A stretch of DNA of 64,000 nt from Myrica gale (lineage: Eukaryota > Streptophyta > Magnoliopsida > Fagales > Myricaceae), in assembly GCA_963930655.1 (NCBI GenBank), contig OZ005603.1, positions 21,838,201 through 21,902,200 of the forward strand, in the 5' to 3' direction. Numbering within the stretch: position 1 is the stretch's first letter; each line of letters opens with the position of its first letter. Made by a program: the position numbers and the translations under genes. Under the pieces are notes generated by a model. It searched no databases. It was not told where the DNA came from and worked only from the letters and a program-made list of their open reading frames with translations. Shown here in pieces: positions 23,282 through 35,041 of this stretch.

Positions 23282-23626
23282 TTATTTGAACAAAAATCCC
23301 TGACATAAGGGTCATTTCGTCAAAAAATGTAAACTCAAGGACTAAAATTTGAAAAAATTAAATCCAAGGACTAAAAAATAAAAGGGGTAAAAATTAAGGA
23401 CTAAAAAATAAAAAGGGATAAAATCCAAGGACGAAAATGTCAATTTTTCTTACCACATCAGCTGCTGAGTTGTATGTGACTTTGCGTTAGGGAAACAAAC
23501 GGATCCCTGACGAAATGACCATTTCGTCGAAAAATACAAATCCAATGATTAAAATTTGAAAAAATAAAATTCAAGGACTAAAAAGTAAAAGATAGTAAAA
23601 CTTAAGGACTAAACTGCTAAATTCCC

Positions 23627-24310
23627 TAAATTTTGTGTTGTTCTAAATTTTCCAGAGGAAGAGAAAGGAATTGTAGATCTTGGTCCGCTCGAGAGTTTTT
23701 CTGTTTTATGTAAGAATATTTTGAAACATTCCAAGTCTCAGAGAATCTTCAAGCATTTCCGCAGAGAATATACGGGTTTTGAAGTTTGGGTGAGCATTAT
23801 AAAATGGTTGTAGGTAAGATGTAAACTGTAAACTGTAATTTTCTCTTTTATTTTTTATTTAATAATAAAAAGTACTTAATTGCTTTATATGATTCATACC
23901 CTTTGCTCTATCATAACTCAAAGCATCCGTCACTTCCACCGGGCATAATGGGGCAAATGTGTCCACTTGGATTTTAAAAAAAGTAAAAATTATTTTAATT
24001 TAATTTGATATTATTATTATTTATTTATCTCTGTAAATAGTCTAAATTATTATTATTATCTTTTTTAAAATGCTACATATGCAGCTGATGTGTCTAAGAA
24101 TGTGTGCTGATATGTCTAAAAGTATGTGTCACATATGAATTTTTTATTCATATACAACGAAAAAACAAATTTAGCCTTAAATTCATAAATAGAATAACCA
24201 CATATCTCAAAACAAAAAAAAATTTAAAGTGCATCTTGACTCCAAATTTACACGATATAAATTTTAAAACTATTACAAAATATTTTCAGCTAACAACCAA
24301 ACATTATATG
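23627..24310. other. AT-rich spacer
   Basis: No gene recognised. The right part is AT-rich repeat-like DNA that continues on the far side of the copia element at 29399-29520. Confidence 0.4.
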
Positions 24311-24505
24311 TGTTGTAAAACTAAGGAACAATACGATCGAGAAAGCATAACAAAGAGAGAAAGAGAGTAATAGTTTCAAATAGAAATAAAGAGATACATA
24401 ATTGTGAGAAAACTAACGGTTGGTAAAAAGTGTAACGGGTGTAATGGTAGAAAAAGGTGTAACGGATGTATTGATCATCCACAATAACTCACAATATTCA
24501 TAACA
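24311..24505 (-). repeat. 3' LTR of the copia fossil
   Basis: Matches the LTR at 29130-29398 at both ends but lacks an internal stretch of roughly 75 bases. Shared strings include GTAAAACTAAGGAACAATAC and AATTGTGAGAAAACTAACGG. Confidence 0.9.
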
Positions 24506-27500
24506 CTCCCCCTTGGATGACCATACACAACGAATACGCCTTGTTAAAACCTTGCCAAGGAAAACCTAATGGGAAAAAACCAATAGCAAAGGAAAAAGAG
24601 TACATTATTCGTGTGTATCTTTGAGTGGTAGAAGATTGACTCATTAAAACTTTGCAAAGGAAAACCCAATGGGACAAAACCTTAGCGAAGGAAAAATAGT
24701 ACAATTTGTACCAATATAGAATACTCCCCCTCAAAAGGATGACTAGTTTCAAGATGAAAAAAATCTTTGAGACGCCAAATTCCAATGTTGTGCATAATCT
24801 TCTTGAATGTTCATTGGGTAATGATTTGGTGAATAAATCTGCCAAATTGTCACTTGAACGTATCTGTTTGACATCAATTTCACCGCTCTTCTGGAGTTCA
24901 TGAGTATAAAAGAATTTAAGTGAAATATGCTTGGTTCTATCACCTTTAATGTAACCCCCTCTGATCTGTGTGATACAAGCAGCATTGTCTTCATACAAAA
25001 TTGTGGGACTGCCTTTAACTGATCAAAGACCACATTTTTCTTGAATATGTTGACTCACTGATTTCAACCAAACACATTTCCGGCTTGCCTTATGAATTGC
25101 AATTATTTCAGAGTGATTCGAAGAGGTAGCGGATATTGTTTGCTTGACGGATCTCCATGAAATGACAGTACCTCCATAGGTAAATAAATATTCAGTTTGC
25201 GATTATCTTTTATGTGGATAAGATAAATAGTCTGCATCTGCAAAACCAACCAACTAAGCAGTTGATTCTTTTGGATAATATAATCCCATGTCATTGGTTC
25301 ATCGGAGATAACGTAATTACTTGTTTGACTCCATTCTAATGTCTCCGAGTTGGTGCAGAACTATATCTGGCAAGCAAATTAACTGCAAATGTTATATCAG
25401 GACGAGTGCAATTTGCAAGGTACATTAAGGCACCAACTGAACTGAGATATGGTACTTCAGGACCAAGAATCATTTCTTCTTCGTCTTTAGGACGAAATGG
25501 ATCTTTCTTCACATCTAGTGATCGTAGAACCATTGGAGTACTCAGAGGATGAGCTTTATCCATATATAAGTGCTTCAAGACTTTTTCAATATATGTCGAC
25601 TGATGGACAAAAATTCCACTTGGAAAATGTTCAAGCTGCAGGCCGAGACAAAATTTAGTTTTTCCAAGATCTTTAATTTCAAATTCACTTTTTAAACAAT
25701 TTGCAGTATTTGTGAGCTCTGTTGGAGTCCCCACAAGATTTAAATCATCAACATATACTGCAATTATTACGAATTCGGATTCTGATTTCTTGATAAAAAC
25801 ACACGGGCAAAGTATATTATTCTCATATCCCTGCTTTAGAAGATATTCACTAAGACGGTGATACCACATGCATCCGGATTGTTTTAACTCATACAGAGAT
25901 TTTTGCAGCTTGATAGAGTACATGCTTTTGGATGTAGAATTACATGCTCAGGCATTTTAAATCCTTCAGAGATTTTTATGTATATATAATGGTCTAATGA
26001 ACCATATAAGTATGCAGTCACGACATCCATTAATCGCATATCTAATCTTTCTGTGACTACTAAGCTGATTAAAAATCTGAAGGTAATTGAATCCATTACA
26101 GGAGAATATGTCTCTTCATAATCAATCCCAGGTCTCTGCGAGAAACCTTGTGCGATAAGTCGTGCTTTATATCTCACGACTTCATTTTTCTCATTACGTT
26201 TTCGCACAAATACCCACTTATATCCAACAGACATGACATCTTCAGGTGTCTGGACTACAGGTCCAAATACTTCACGTTTGGCTAGAGAGTTTAACTCTGT
26301 CTAGATTGCTTCTTTCCACATTGGCCAACCATTTCTACGTCGACATTCTTCGACGGATTGTGGTTCAATTTCATCATTACTTCTGGTAATGTCAAAAGCA
26401 ATTTTGAATGAAAATATGTCGACAACAATTTTGTTTCTATCCAACATTTCTCTCCTATACTTGTGTAGTGAATTGAGATTTCGTTATTCATCGGTACCGG
26501 TTCCTCATCAGGAGGTTTCTCTTCAAGAGATATCTCTTCAGGAGATTCCTCTTTAGGAGGTGCTATAACTTTTGTTGTCTTTTTTGTGGGTATATTTTCT
26601 TCAAGAGCTCTATTCTCTTCAGGAGTTATATGCTCTTTAGGAGTTATGTACTCTTTGGGAGTTTCTTTTCTTTGTGCTTTCCTCTTATGAAGCATTTTAT
26701 TTGTTTAAACCAAATGGTCTTCCATGCTTCAGGCATGCCTTAGACTATTTTTCTGCTATATTCATTAATTATCCTGCAGGGACTTCAATTTGAACCAGAG
26801 CATTAGAAGTTTGAATGTGACATTTCACAATTTCTTTATTATCAGTAAAAGCCTCCGGTAGTTGATTTACAACATTTTGCAAATGAATGATCCTTTGAAC
26901 TTCTAATTCACATTGATTGGTGGAGGATTAAAATGAGAGAACATTGAATAGTTCTAGCAGTCTCACATCGTGCTTCAGGCAACGAATGTTTACCACCTAA
27001 TGGTAGAAAAATAATTTCATCAAAATAAAATTAATTGAAAACGTGCCTTAAACATATCAACAATTAATGTTTCAAGATATCTACTAGCAAATAGAGAATC
27101 AAAATCAATAAATATTAAGTCTACATTGAGAATCCATCAAAGAATACTGAATGTGTGTAATCAAAATGTAGAAAGCACAACCAAACAATGTCCAATTAAA
27201 GATGTAGCATATAATATAGCATGTACCCAAGCAAATGCCAACAATTTTATTATCATAAGAAAAAGTTTAGCAATCAGTTGAAGCATTTTTAATAAATAGT
27301 TCAGCTAAATGATTTTAACTATGTACATCAACAACATTATGTTAAACATCAATTCTAATTGACAAACAATCATTATTGAAAATTGGAGATAAAAACTTAT
27401 CAACATTATCCAAACAAATTATCTTAATATGATAATCGATGTATCATTATCAATCTCATACGACCAAGAAGAACGTCTCAAATCTTAAAATATGTTTTGT

Positions 27501-28361
27501 TTAAATAACTTCTGATGCATCAATAAATTAGCTTCAATGACCATCATGGTTGTGAAATATAGACCAGAAGAGTTTCTAATACAAATTTCTGGCCAAAAAC
27601 CATTGAAGTTATGATGTAGAGATATTCATCTCTGCCTTCATTATTGGTTTTGATACGATAACCATTACGACAAATATCTTCAAAATATAACATATTTCTT
27701 CTAGATTTAGAAGAATACAAAGCATCATTGGTGCAAAGTTCTAACATTATATTTGCTCTTCTGGAGCCTTCAATCAGATCTGCTGAATCTTATATGGTAT
27801 TGAATTTGGCAACATTAAAAGATTGTGTACATTGATGCACTGTCTACAAGACATAAATTCTCATCAATCATAAAAAGGAAATAATTCATTAGTATGACAC
27901 ATGAGTCTATATATGAAAAATTAAATTTCATTGTAAATAATTGACAAAACAAATTATGATAAAATAAATCATTTGATGAGTGTAAACATTTCCATCACCT
28001 ATCAAATTTTATGTTAGAATATTCAAAGAAATCAAAAACATTAAGATTGATAACGTAAATCCCTTCAGGGGAATCAAGGCAATCAAAATTATTTCGGTTC
28101 CTTTTTCTGTATTCTTTCTAGAATAATCATATTGGTCCACCACATATTTAGCGTGCAACAGGTACGTGACCAATTTGTCTTCATACCACACTGAAAGCAA
28201 TTTTCTTCATAATTCTTCACAGGTTTATTCTACAAACCTTTGACATTTTCTTGTTTTTCATTGTTCCACTTCTGGGGGTACGAGTTTTGAATTTTTGAAG
28301 AAGTACGCTTCCCTCTGTTTTTATTCTTTTCATATTTAGGACCACACTTCTTTTTAAATGA

Positions 28362-28508
28362 GGTTACATTCGCTTCAGGGAATGTGTCATTCGCTTCAAT
28401 GAATGTCAAAGAACAAATTGATGTTGCATTCGCTTCAGGGAATGTGTCATTCTCTTCAGGGAATGACAAAGAGCAAATTAATGTTGCATTCGCTTCAGGG
28501 AATGACAC
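28362..28508. repeat. Short tandem repeat inside the copia fossil
   Basis: Roughly 60-base units with the core GCATTCGCTTCAGGGAATG recur two to three times in a row, with a half-unit variant. Probably arose by slippage after insertion. Confidence 0.65.
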
Positions 28509-29129
28509 ATAGCTAAGTGATTGAGATTGATGATTTTCATCAAAAGTTCATTTTTTTCAACCATATTTGAACTAATGTTCTCGATATTTATACTTCAAGA
28601 GAATATTCGAGGTAAGAATCATTATACATACAACTTTAGGTGCATATACTTATAAATAAATTTTTGAGAGGATTACGCACTTCTGGTGCTCAAATCTCGC
28701 CTTTAAAATATAACACAATGAAAGAAGATTTTTCCCAGTGACGTAATAAGATTTCAATCCCTCATGAAATGATGGTAAAGAAAAATATTACTTGTTGCAT
28801 AATCCTGCAGAGATGCGTCATTTCTTTCATTGATGGAATCTTAAGGATTCATAGCATCAAGACGGATCTCGTCATTGAGAACCCAAGACCAATATTTAAC
28901 AGAAATATCAAGAGTCACAAATTCAAGATTTGTAGGATTCAATTTTGTCTATAACAAAGTAGATATTGAAAAACTTACCCGATGTTGATAGTCTTACACG
29001 GATAGCTTTTGGTAATGAATTAGAAAAACCACAACATTTGTTGATAATTCGATAACAAATAGCTTCGGATGCCAATGAAGAAAAACACAAGGGTTCCTTC
29101 ACAATCGATAGAGCTTCATGCTGATAACG

Positions 29130-29398
29130 TGTTGTAAAACTAAGGAACAATACGATCTAGAAAGTGTAACAAAGAGAGAAAGAGAGCAATAGTTATTCAG
29201 GAACTATGATATATTCTAAATATTGTTGTCACTTACAATTCATCTCAATACTCATTTATATAGGCATAGAGGAGATACATAGAATTAAAAGAAATTCAAA
29301 TGGAAATAAAGAGATACATAATTGTGAGAAAACTAACGGTTGGTAAAAGGTGTAACGGATGTAAAGGTCATCCACAATAACTCACAATATTCATAACA
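29130..29398 (-). repeat. 5' LTR of the copia fossil
   Basis: The longer of the two LTRs (269 bp), ending next to the ATATG duplication. Confidence 0.9.
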
Positions 29399-29584
29399 AT
29401 ATGCTCATTTTTCAATAGTTAGCCAAACACCAAAACTTGTTTAGTTTTCCTTAAAAATATTTTCAGCTGCAAATATTTTCTCATTTTACAAAGAAACAAA
29501 CGCAGCCTTAAATAACACCATATATTTATACCTTTGCTTGAACTATTCCATTATTCCACTGGCCAAACGAATATAAAAGAACAA

Positions 29585-30695
29585 GGGATAATTACATTTT
29601 TCGCCCCACCGACTATTAGGGTACTCGCACTTTGCACCCCATATTATTGATTTCGTGACATTTAGCCCTCTAACTACCATTGACTGACATTTCATACCCC
29701 GCCGTCTGCTTTTCCTTCAATTTGAAGGGAAATCAGTACACGTGACACGCACGTGAGTCTGACCACTTTTTTCTCCCCTTTTTACCTCTGAAATTGGCAT
29801 TGAAATGACTGTACTACCCCTTCACAAAGGAAGTGAAGGAAAAATTACAGTTTTCTCCCCCACTATGGGGGCACTCGCATTTTGCACCCTATATTATTGA
29901 TTTCGTGACTTTTAGCCCTCCAACTACCGTTAGCCCACATTTCACACTTCATCGTCTATTTTTCTGTCATTTGAATGGAAATCATTGCACGTGACAAAAA
30001 CGCGTGTCTCACACCATTTTACCCATCTTATTGAGAAATCAACAAATATACGTTCACAAACCAATGCTACAAATTTTTCACGCATTTACGTATGCGTTTA
30101 GAGATAGAGAGAGAGAGACCCCTCACCTTCATGACGAAGAAGGCATAACTTGAAGAGGGACTTTGGGGAAGACGGACAACAGACATAGGCTTATCTGCTC
30201 TTTCTTAGGGTAGGGGACAAAGGAATGGATGAGAGTATACTCTGTAGAGGAAGAGCGAGATGAAGCTATAAAGGGTAGCATAATAATTTCAGTTTCAATA
30301 TGAGGGTAAAATATGGAAAAAAATGGGATGAGACGCACGTGCTTGTCACGTGCAATGATTTCCGTTCAAAATGATAGAAAAGTAGACAACATGGTGCAAA
30401 ATGTGGCCATCAATAGTTGAAGGGTTAATGTTACGAAATTAATAATATGAGATGCAAAGTGCGAGTGACCCCATAGTTGGGGGGCGAAAAGTGTAAAGCG
30501 TGTGAGGGGTAAAAGTGGCCAGTCGCACGTGCGTGTCATGTGTATTGATTTTCGTTCAAATTGACAGAAAAGCAGACAGCGGGGTGCAAAATGTAATTCA
30601 ATGGTAGTTGGAGTGCTAAATGTCACGAAATCAATAATATAGGGTGCAAAGTGCGATTACCCCCATAGTCGGCGGACGAAAAGTGTAATTTTTCC
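29585..30695. mobile_element. Mutator-like foldback element with doubled inverted arms and 9-bp duplication
   Basis: A perfect 9-bp duplication, AAAGAACAA, lies at 29576-29584 and 30696-30704. The ends GGGATAATTACATTTTTCG and (inverted) GGAAAAATTACACTTTTCG pair over more than 150 bases. Each arm contains two tandem copies of the same module (left 29590-29760 and 29845-30010; right 30320-30500 and 30510-30695), each with CACGTGAC-type boxes and the phrase ATTATTGATTTCGTGAC. The 300 bp core encodes nothing recognisable. The 9-bp duplication points to Mutator-type transposition in trans. Confidence 0.85.
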
Positions 30696-30704
30696 AAAGA
30701 ACAA

Positions 30705-31610
30705 AGAGAACAACCTTTGTATATGGCATGAAAAAACCATTCAAATTTTTCGTTGCTTCTCATTCTATCCGTTTTAGTCCCCCCTCCTCCTTAGCATATC
30801 TGATCGGCGGGAGGAGCTCTTGCTCCTCCCATTGGTTTCTCTTCCCTTGGCCAAGCTTTCTATGACCGGTTCCTATGCTTCTTCCTATGTTTCTGACCTT
30901 TTTTTTGGGTTTTGCTCCGATGAGAAGAGAGGCTAGATCTAGGCGTTTTGGGCCTTCGAAGAAGGACACACACACCACAGATGGACAAATTAGGCACCGA
31001 GCTCTCCTTCTAGACCAATTCGGTGATGACCGGCTGCCGCTTGTACCTACACGCGCTGCTCCCACGACGGCGCGTGTGCCTCACATGCTTGGTTTCCAGC
31101 CCCTTTCTTTGTTGTTTTCTACCTTTCGCTTGGAGCTCTTTTATGCTCCTCTATCCTGGATTGTTTCGAACCGCCTCTAGCCTTGGTCGCCGCTAATTTG
31201 TGCTATTCGGAACTTCCATTATCTTTCTTCCTTTTGTAGATGGTATATGCATGAAAAGTTTTTCGTGGGAGTCGGATCACCGCTTCTTCCGTCCCTCCTC
31301 CTGTGGAAGCCGTTGCCGCCTTGAGCGGTGGTTGTGTTGGTTGTCCGACCTTTGTGGTCTTTGCGTGTGTATCCCAACCTTTGTGGCAAATGTGTTTGGG
31401 TTCCGACCCTTGTATTCTGTTTGGGTCTTCGACACTTGTTGTTGGTTTGGTTCTCAGATTCTTGGATTTGACTTGTTTCGGGGCTTCTGTTCACCTTCTT
31501 CGAGGGCTTTTGTCCCTTTGCTAAGCTTGTAGGGCCTTCGGGTCTAATTAGGTTTTTCACTGGCCCTCTGAGGCCAGGGGCTGACACCCATTGCTCACCT
31601 AAAAAAAAAG
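30705..31610. other. GC-richer segment ending in an A tract, possible retroposon remnant
   Basis: Base composition shifts to GC-rich with repeated words (GGAGCTCTT, TGTGGTC, TTTGTGG), and the segment ends at about 31607 with a nine-base A run. That layout fits an L1 untranslated region or another retroposed sequence, but there are no coding motifs and no flanking duplication was found. Open frames on both strands are not recognisable proteins. Confidence 0.3.
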
Positions 31611-32636
31611 TTTACATGGTAATTTTATTTTTTAATAGAAGATGGCCTAGGCATCAGGCCCAGGCCGTTTGTTATTCGGTTTCTCTGATTCTCTCAGCCC
31701 TGGCCGACAGGAGACAACCACAACTCTCTCTCTCTGCCCGTTGCCCCCTGGCCACCGCCAACGCTCAGCTGCTCCCCACCAGCCGCCAAGTATGATTTAA
31801 TCTCTCTCTTTCTCAGATTCTCTAATCTCTCCCATATCTTGATTGAATATTTGATTGATGAATCACTACAGGCTGCAGCTTCCGCCCTTGCCTCCGCCGG
31901 CCGCCCACCACCACCGGTAATGCTCACTTATCTATTTTTCCCTGAATTTGATTATTTTGATATAATTATATTTGCATTGCTAATATTGGAGATTTTTTTT
32001 ATAAGAATTGATTTGAAAATTATACAATTACCTCTTATACTGTTATACACCTATACGATCGAAAATTTTGGTGAACATAGTTGGTTGTCACCTTGGTGAT
32101 TAGGTACTTGAGAAATACGTTAGACATTCAACAACAACATATTTTCTGCAACCAATTAAAATAAATGTTTAGCGTGTTTCAAATGCACCGATATCCAACA
32201 TATTCAAAATAATTGCATATTTTTGAAGGAAGGAAGTGATTATAAAACTATTGTTTTAGGCAAGAAACAAGAAATTGATACAAAGAAAGTTCATCAATGA
32301 GGTTTCTATATATTCTTTTCATAGGTAGCCGACAATCTTATAGAAAAAGATGTTAATAAATAGGCATATATAGGAAGTTAAAAGGATAATAGAAATGCTA
32401 CTCTTCATTATGTTTTTCATGCATACAGTTGTGAATGGAACAATGTATATTTATGCTTGTGACTAGTTGTTGTTCTAGCGAAATTTTTTAGCCTTTGTTT
32501 GTTGTGGTCACTGTTTGTTGCTTGTCCGATCGAGTTTCCCCTTGAGTTCACTGTTTGTTATTGTTGAATTTGTTAGAAAATATTTGGAAATTATGAGTTG
32601 ATATATTATCGAATATGTTTTGTTTTGTTTAGATAA
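31611..32636. other. Upstream part of the hAT transposase relic
   Basis: CT-rich and CCGCC-rich sequence at 31680-31920, with possible splice-donor-like strings, looks like a former 5' leader of the downstream transposase gene; this is inference. The rest is AT-rich. No terminal inverted repeat was found. Confidence 0.35.
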
Positions 32637-35041
32637 TGGAAAGGTATTTCACAAAAACAACATGAAGCGTAGAGGCATCTAATACTTCTAACGTGACTGC
32701 TAATTCTGAAACCACAACTAGTTCAAAAAAAACCTCGCATTGAATTTAATTCGGATGATATTGTTGCTGACCCAGGGTTACGTAAACTCATTGAAGAATA
32801 TGATGTTGAGATTAAGGATCAAATTCGTAGGGAGTACTTGATCAAATGTCCTTTTCAACCACGTGACCATGATTTTCCCAAGAGGCAATACGAGCAAGAA
32901 ATGAATGGTTTTAGGGAGACTTGGTTCAAAGATTTTGAGTGGTTGAAATATAGTATATCAAAGGATGATGCGTATTGCTTGTGGTGTTATCTGTTTAGGC
33001 GATCTAGAGGAGGAAATTCCGGGGGAGATAAGTTTACATCTGAGGGATTTAGCAACTGGAAAAATGCATTTGAGGTTTTTGGTGAACATGTTGGTGCACA
33101 TGATAGTGCTCGCAATGAAGCTAGAAGACAATGTGAAACATTTAGAAATAAACGAAAAAGTGTGTCGTACATGTTATCCGCACATGGGCAAGATCAAGTG
33201 AATACTTATCGCATTTGTTTGACCGCGGTCTTAGATGCCATTTATTATCTTTTGGGGTAAGGATTAGCTTTTTGTGGTCATGACGAGTCCGAGAGTTCAA
33301 TAAGGAAGGATAACTTTCTTGAGCTTTTGGAAGTGTTTTGCCAACTTGATGAAAAGGTTGCTAAGAAACTTAAGACTAATGCTTCTAGAAACAACCAAAT
33401 GACTTCTCCAAAGGTGCAGAAGAAAATGGTGAATGCTTGTGCAACTGAGACCAGACGTGCCATCATTAAAGAAATTGAGGCCATATTTTTTTCTATTATG
33501 GTTGATGAGTCTAGAGATAATTCAGTGAAGGAGCAAATGACAGTAGTTTTGATATATGTGAACGAATGGGGACAGATGATTGAAAAGTTTCTTGGTGTGG
33601 AACATGTTCCTGATACTTGCTCTGAATCTTTGAAAGAAATAGATAAATTGTTTGCAAGACATGGGTTGTTAATATCCAGATTGAGAGGTCAAGGGTATGA
33701 TGGGGCATCAAACATGCGAGGCGAGTTCAATGGGTTGAAGTCACTTATTTTGAGGGATAATCCTTATGCTACCTATATCCATTGTTTTGCTCACTAATTT
33801 CAATTGGTTATTGTGGGTATTGCAAAAAATAACTTACAAGTTGGTGATTTTTTCAATTACACTTCTTTGATTGTGAGTACGGTTGAAGCTTCTTGTAAAA
33901 GGAAAGATGCTCTTCGGCAAATTCATTATGAGAATATAGTGGAACGGTTGGATAAAGGAGAAATTTCTAATGGAATGGGTAAAATCAAGAAACCAGTCTC
34001 GCACGACCAGATAGTTACTATATCTCATTACAATCCTTTAGACCATTCAATTTTTTTCATTGTTTATAGTTTTATAATTCCAATTTCCCATAATATTGTA
34101 GGTGACACTCTTTGGGGTTCATACCACCTCACAATAACCGTCTCTTCACTATGTGGTCATTAGTGTTGGAAGTGCTTGAACACATAAAAGTGGAAGGTAC
34201 TCTCTCAGACTAAAGATCTATGACTATGAGTTTGATTGATAAGATGTAAAGTTTTGAGTTTGTATTCACTATGAATTTATTGAAGAATATAATGAGAATT
34301 ACAAACGAATTGTCAAAAGCCCTACAACGTAAGGATCAAGACATTGTTAATGCTATGAGTTTTGAAAGAACAACTGCATGAATTGAGGGAGAAGGAATGT
34401 GATGGATTTTTGGAAGAAGTCAATACTTTTTGTGTGGATAACTCTATTAGTGTGCCCAACATGAAATAAGTTATACCAACTCCCAATCGTTCGAGGCGTG
34501 GAGGACAAACTATTACTTATTTCCATCATTTTCGTGTGAAAGTTTTTTTTGTCAAGTTCTTGATTTGATCGTTCAAGAGATGGACAACCGGTTCACAGAA
34601 GCAAGTACAAAATTACTTCTTTGCATAACATATCTTAACCCAAGAAATTCATTTTCAGTATTTAATCATGCTAAGTTATGTCGTTTTGCTGAGTATTATC
34701 CAGAAGATTTCACAGTAGATGATTGTGTTTTACTTAGAACTCAGCTTAACACCTACATTAGAGATGATAGAGCAGTTGATGATTTTTCTGGACTTCAAGA
34801 TATTGGAGGTCTTGCAATGAAGATGGTTGAGACTGAAAAGAATATTGTATTTTCATTGGTTTATCGACTTATTGAGTTAGCATTGGTCTTACCAGTTGCG
34901 ACCGAAACCGTTGAGAGGGTATTTTCTGCGATGAAAATCATCAATAGTGATTTGCGTAATAGGAAGGAAGATGATTGGATGAATGATATTATGATGGTAT
35001 ACATCGAGCAGGAAATTTTTAAAACTATTGAGAACTGTTAA
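32637..35041 (+). pseudogene. hAT-family transposase relic (TTF-type zinc finger, DUF4371, hAT dimerisation region)
   Basis: The recognisable order matches plant 'zinc finger MYM-type 1-like' hAT proteins. An N-terminal MERYF is followed by DPGLRKLIEEY and the TTF zinc-finger region (KDDAYCLWCYLF near 32965-33000). DUF4371 follows (VDESRDNSVKEQMTV, HGLLISRLRGQGYDGASNM, YIHCFAH, 33490-33800), then RPG and GDTLWGSYH pieces around 34000-34115 separated by a roughly 105-base insertion. The C-terminal dimerisation region is SLVYRLIELALVLPVATETVERVFSAMKIINSDLRNR (34850-34960). Stops and frameshifts occur throughout: just after the N-terminus, near 32740, at 33258, at about 33797 and between 34165 and 34565, so it cannot make one protein. 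The family normally spans 700-800 aa. No end repeats or 8-bp duplications were found, so the element's borders are unknown. Confidence 0.85.

Larger units (their letters stand above)
22209..23626. mobile_element. Foldback (Mutator-like) element with two nested MITEs
   Basis: Long inverted arms: the left end GAGAATTTAGCAGTTTAGTC and the right end read inverted as GGGAATTTAGCAG, with further paired blocks (ACGGAAGAGCCACATCAGCT opposite an inverted ACATCAGCTGCTGAGTTGTA, and repeated 'aaggactaaaaaataaaa' words). The flanks TAAAGTTTA (22200-22208) and TAAATTTTG (23627-23635) are a 7-of-9 match, fitting an aged Mutator-type 9-bp duplication. The left arm is split by a hAT element (22295-22642), the centre by an M1 MITE (23094-23281). 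No coding content. Confidence 0.7.
24311..29398 (-). mobile_element. Ty1/copia LTR retrotransposon, broken
   Basis: Fossil copia element of 5,088 bp on the minus strand. The LTRs lie at 29130-29398 (5' LTR in element sense) and 24311-24505 (3' LTR, shorter through internal loss), both with TGTTATGAAT and TTACAACA ends. A 5-bp duplication ATATG lies at 24306-24310 and 29399-29403. A polypurine tract (CCAAGGGGGAGTG) adjoins the 3' LTR, and a methionine-tRNA-like primer site (TTATCAGCATGA) follows the 5' LTR. Reverse transcriptase and RNase H portions are recognisable at about 24750-26230 (YVDDLN, KLQKSLYELKQSG, EDNAACI). The gag and integrase regions are hardly readable. The element has many breaks and is clearly inactive; the unequal LTRs suggest moderate to old age. 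Confidence 0.93.

Noticed and set aside
28362-28508. Spaced repeats considered as a CRISPR array
   Set aside because: A plant genome, units directly tandem without unique spacers, and inside a copia fossil.
30760-31587. Open frames on both strands in the GC-richer segment
   Set aside because: No motif is recognisable, and an A tract at the end suggests a retroposed sequence instead of a gene.
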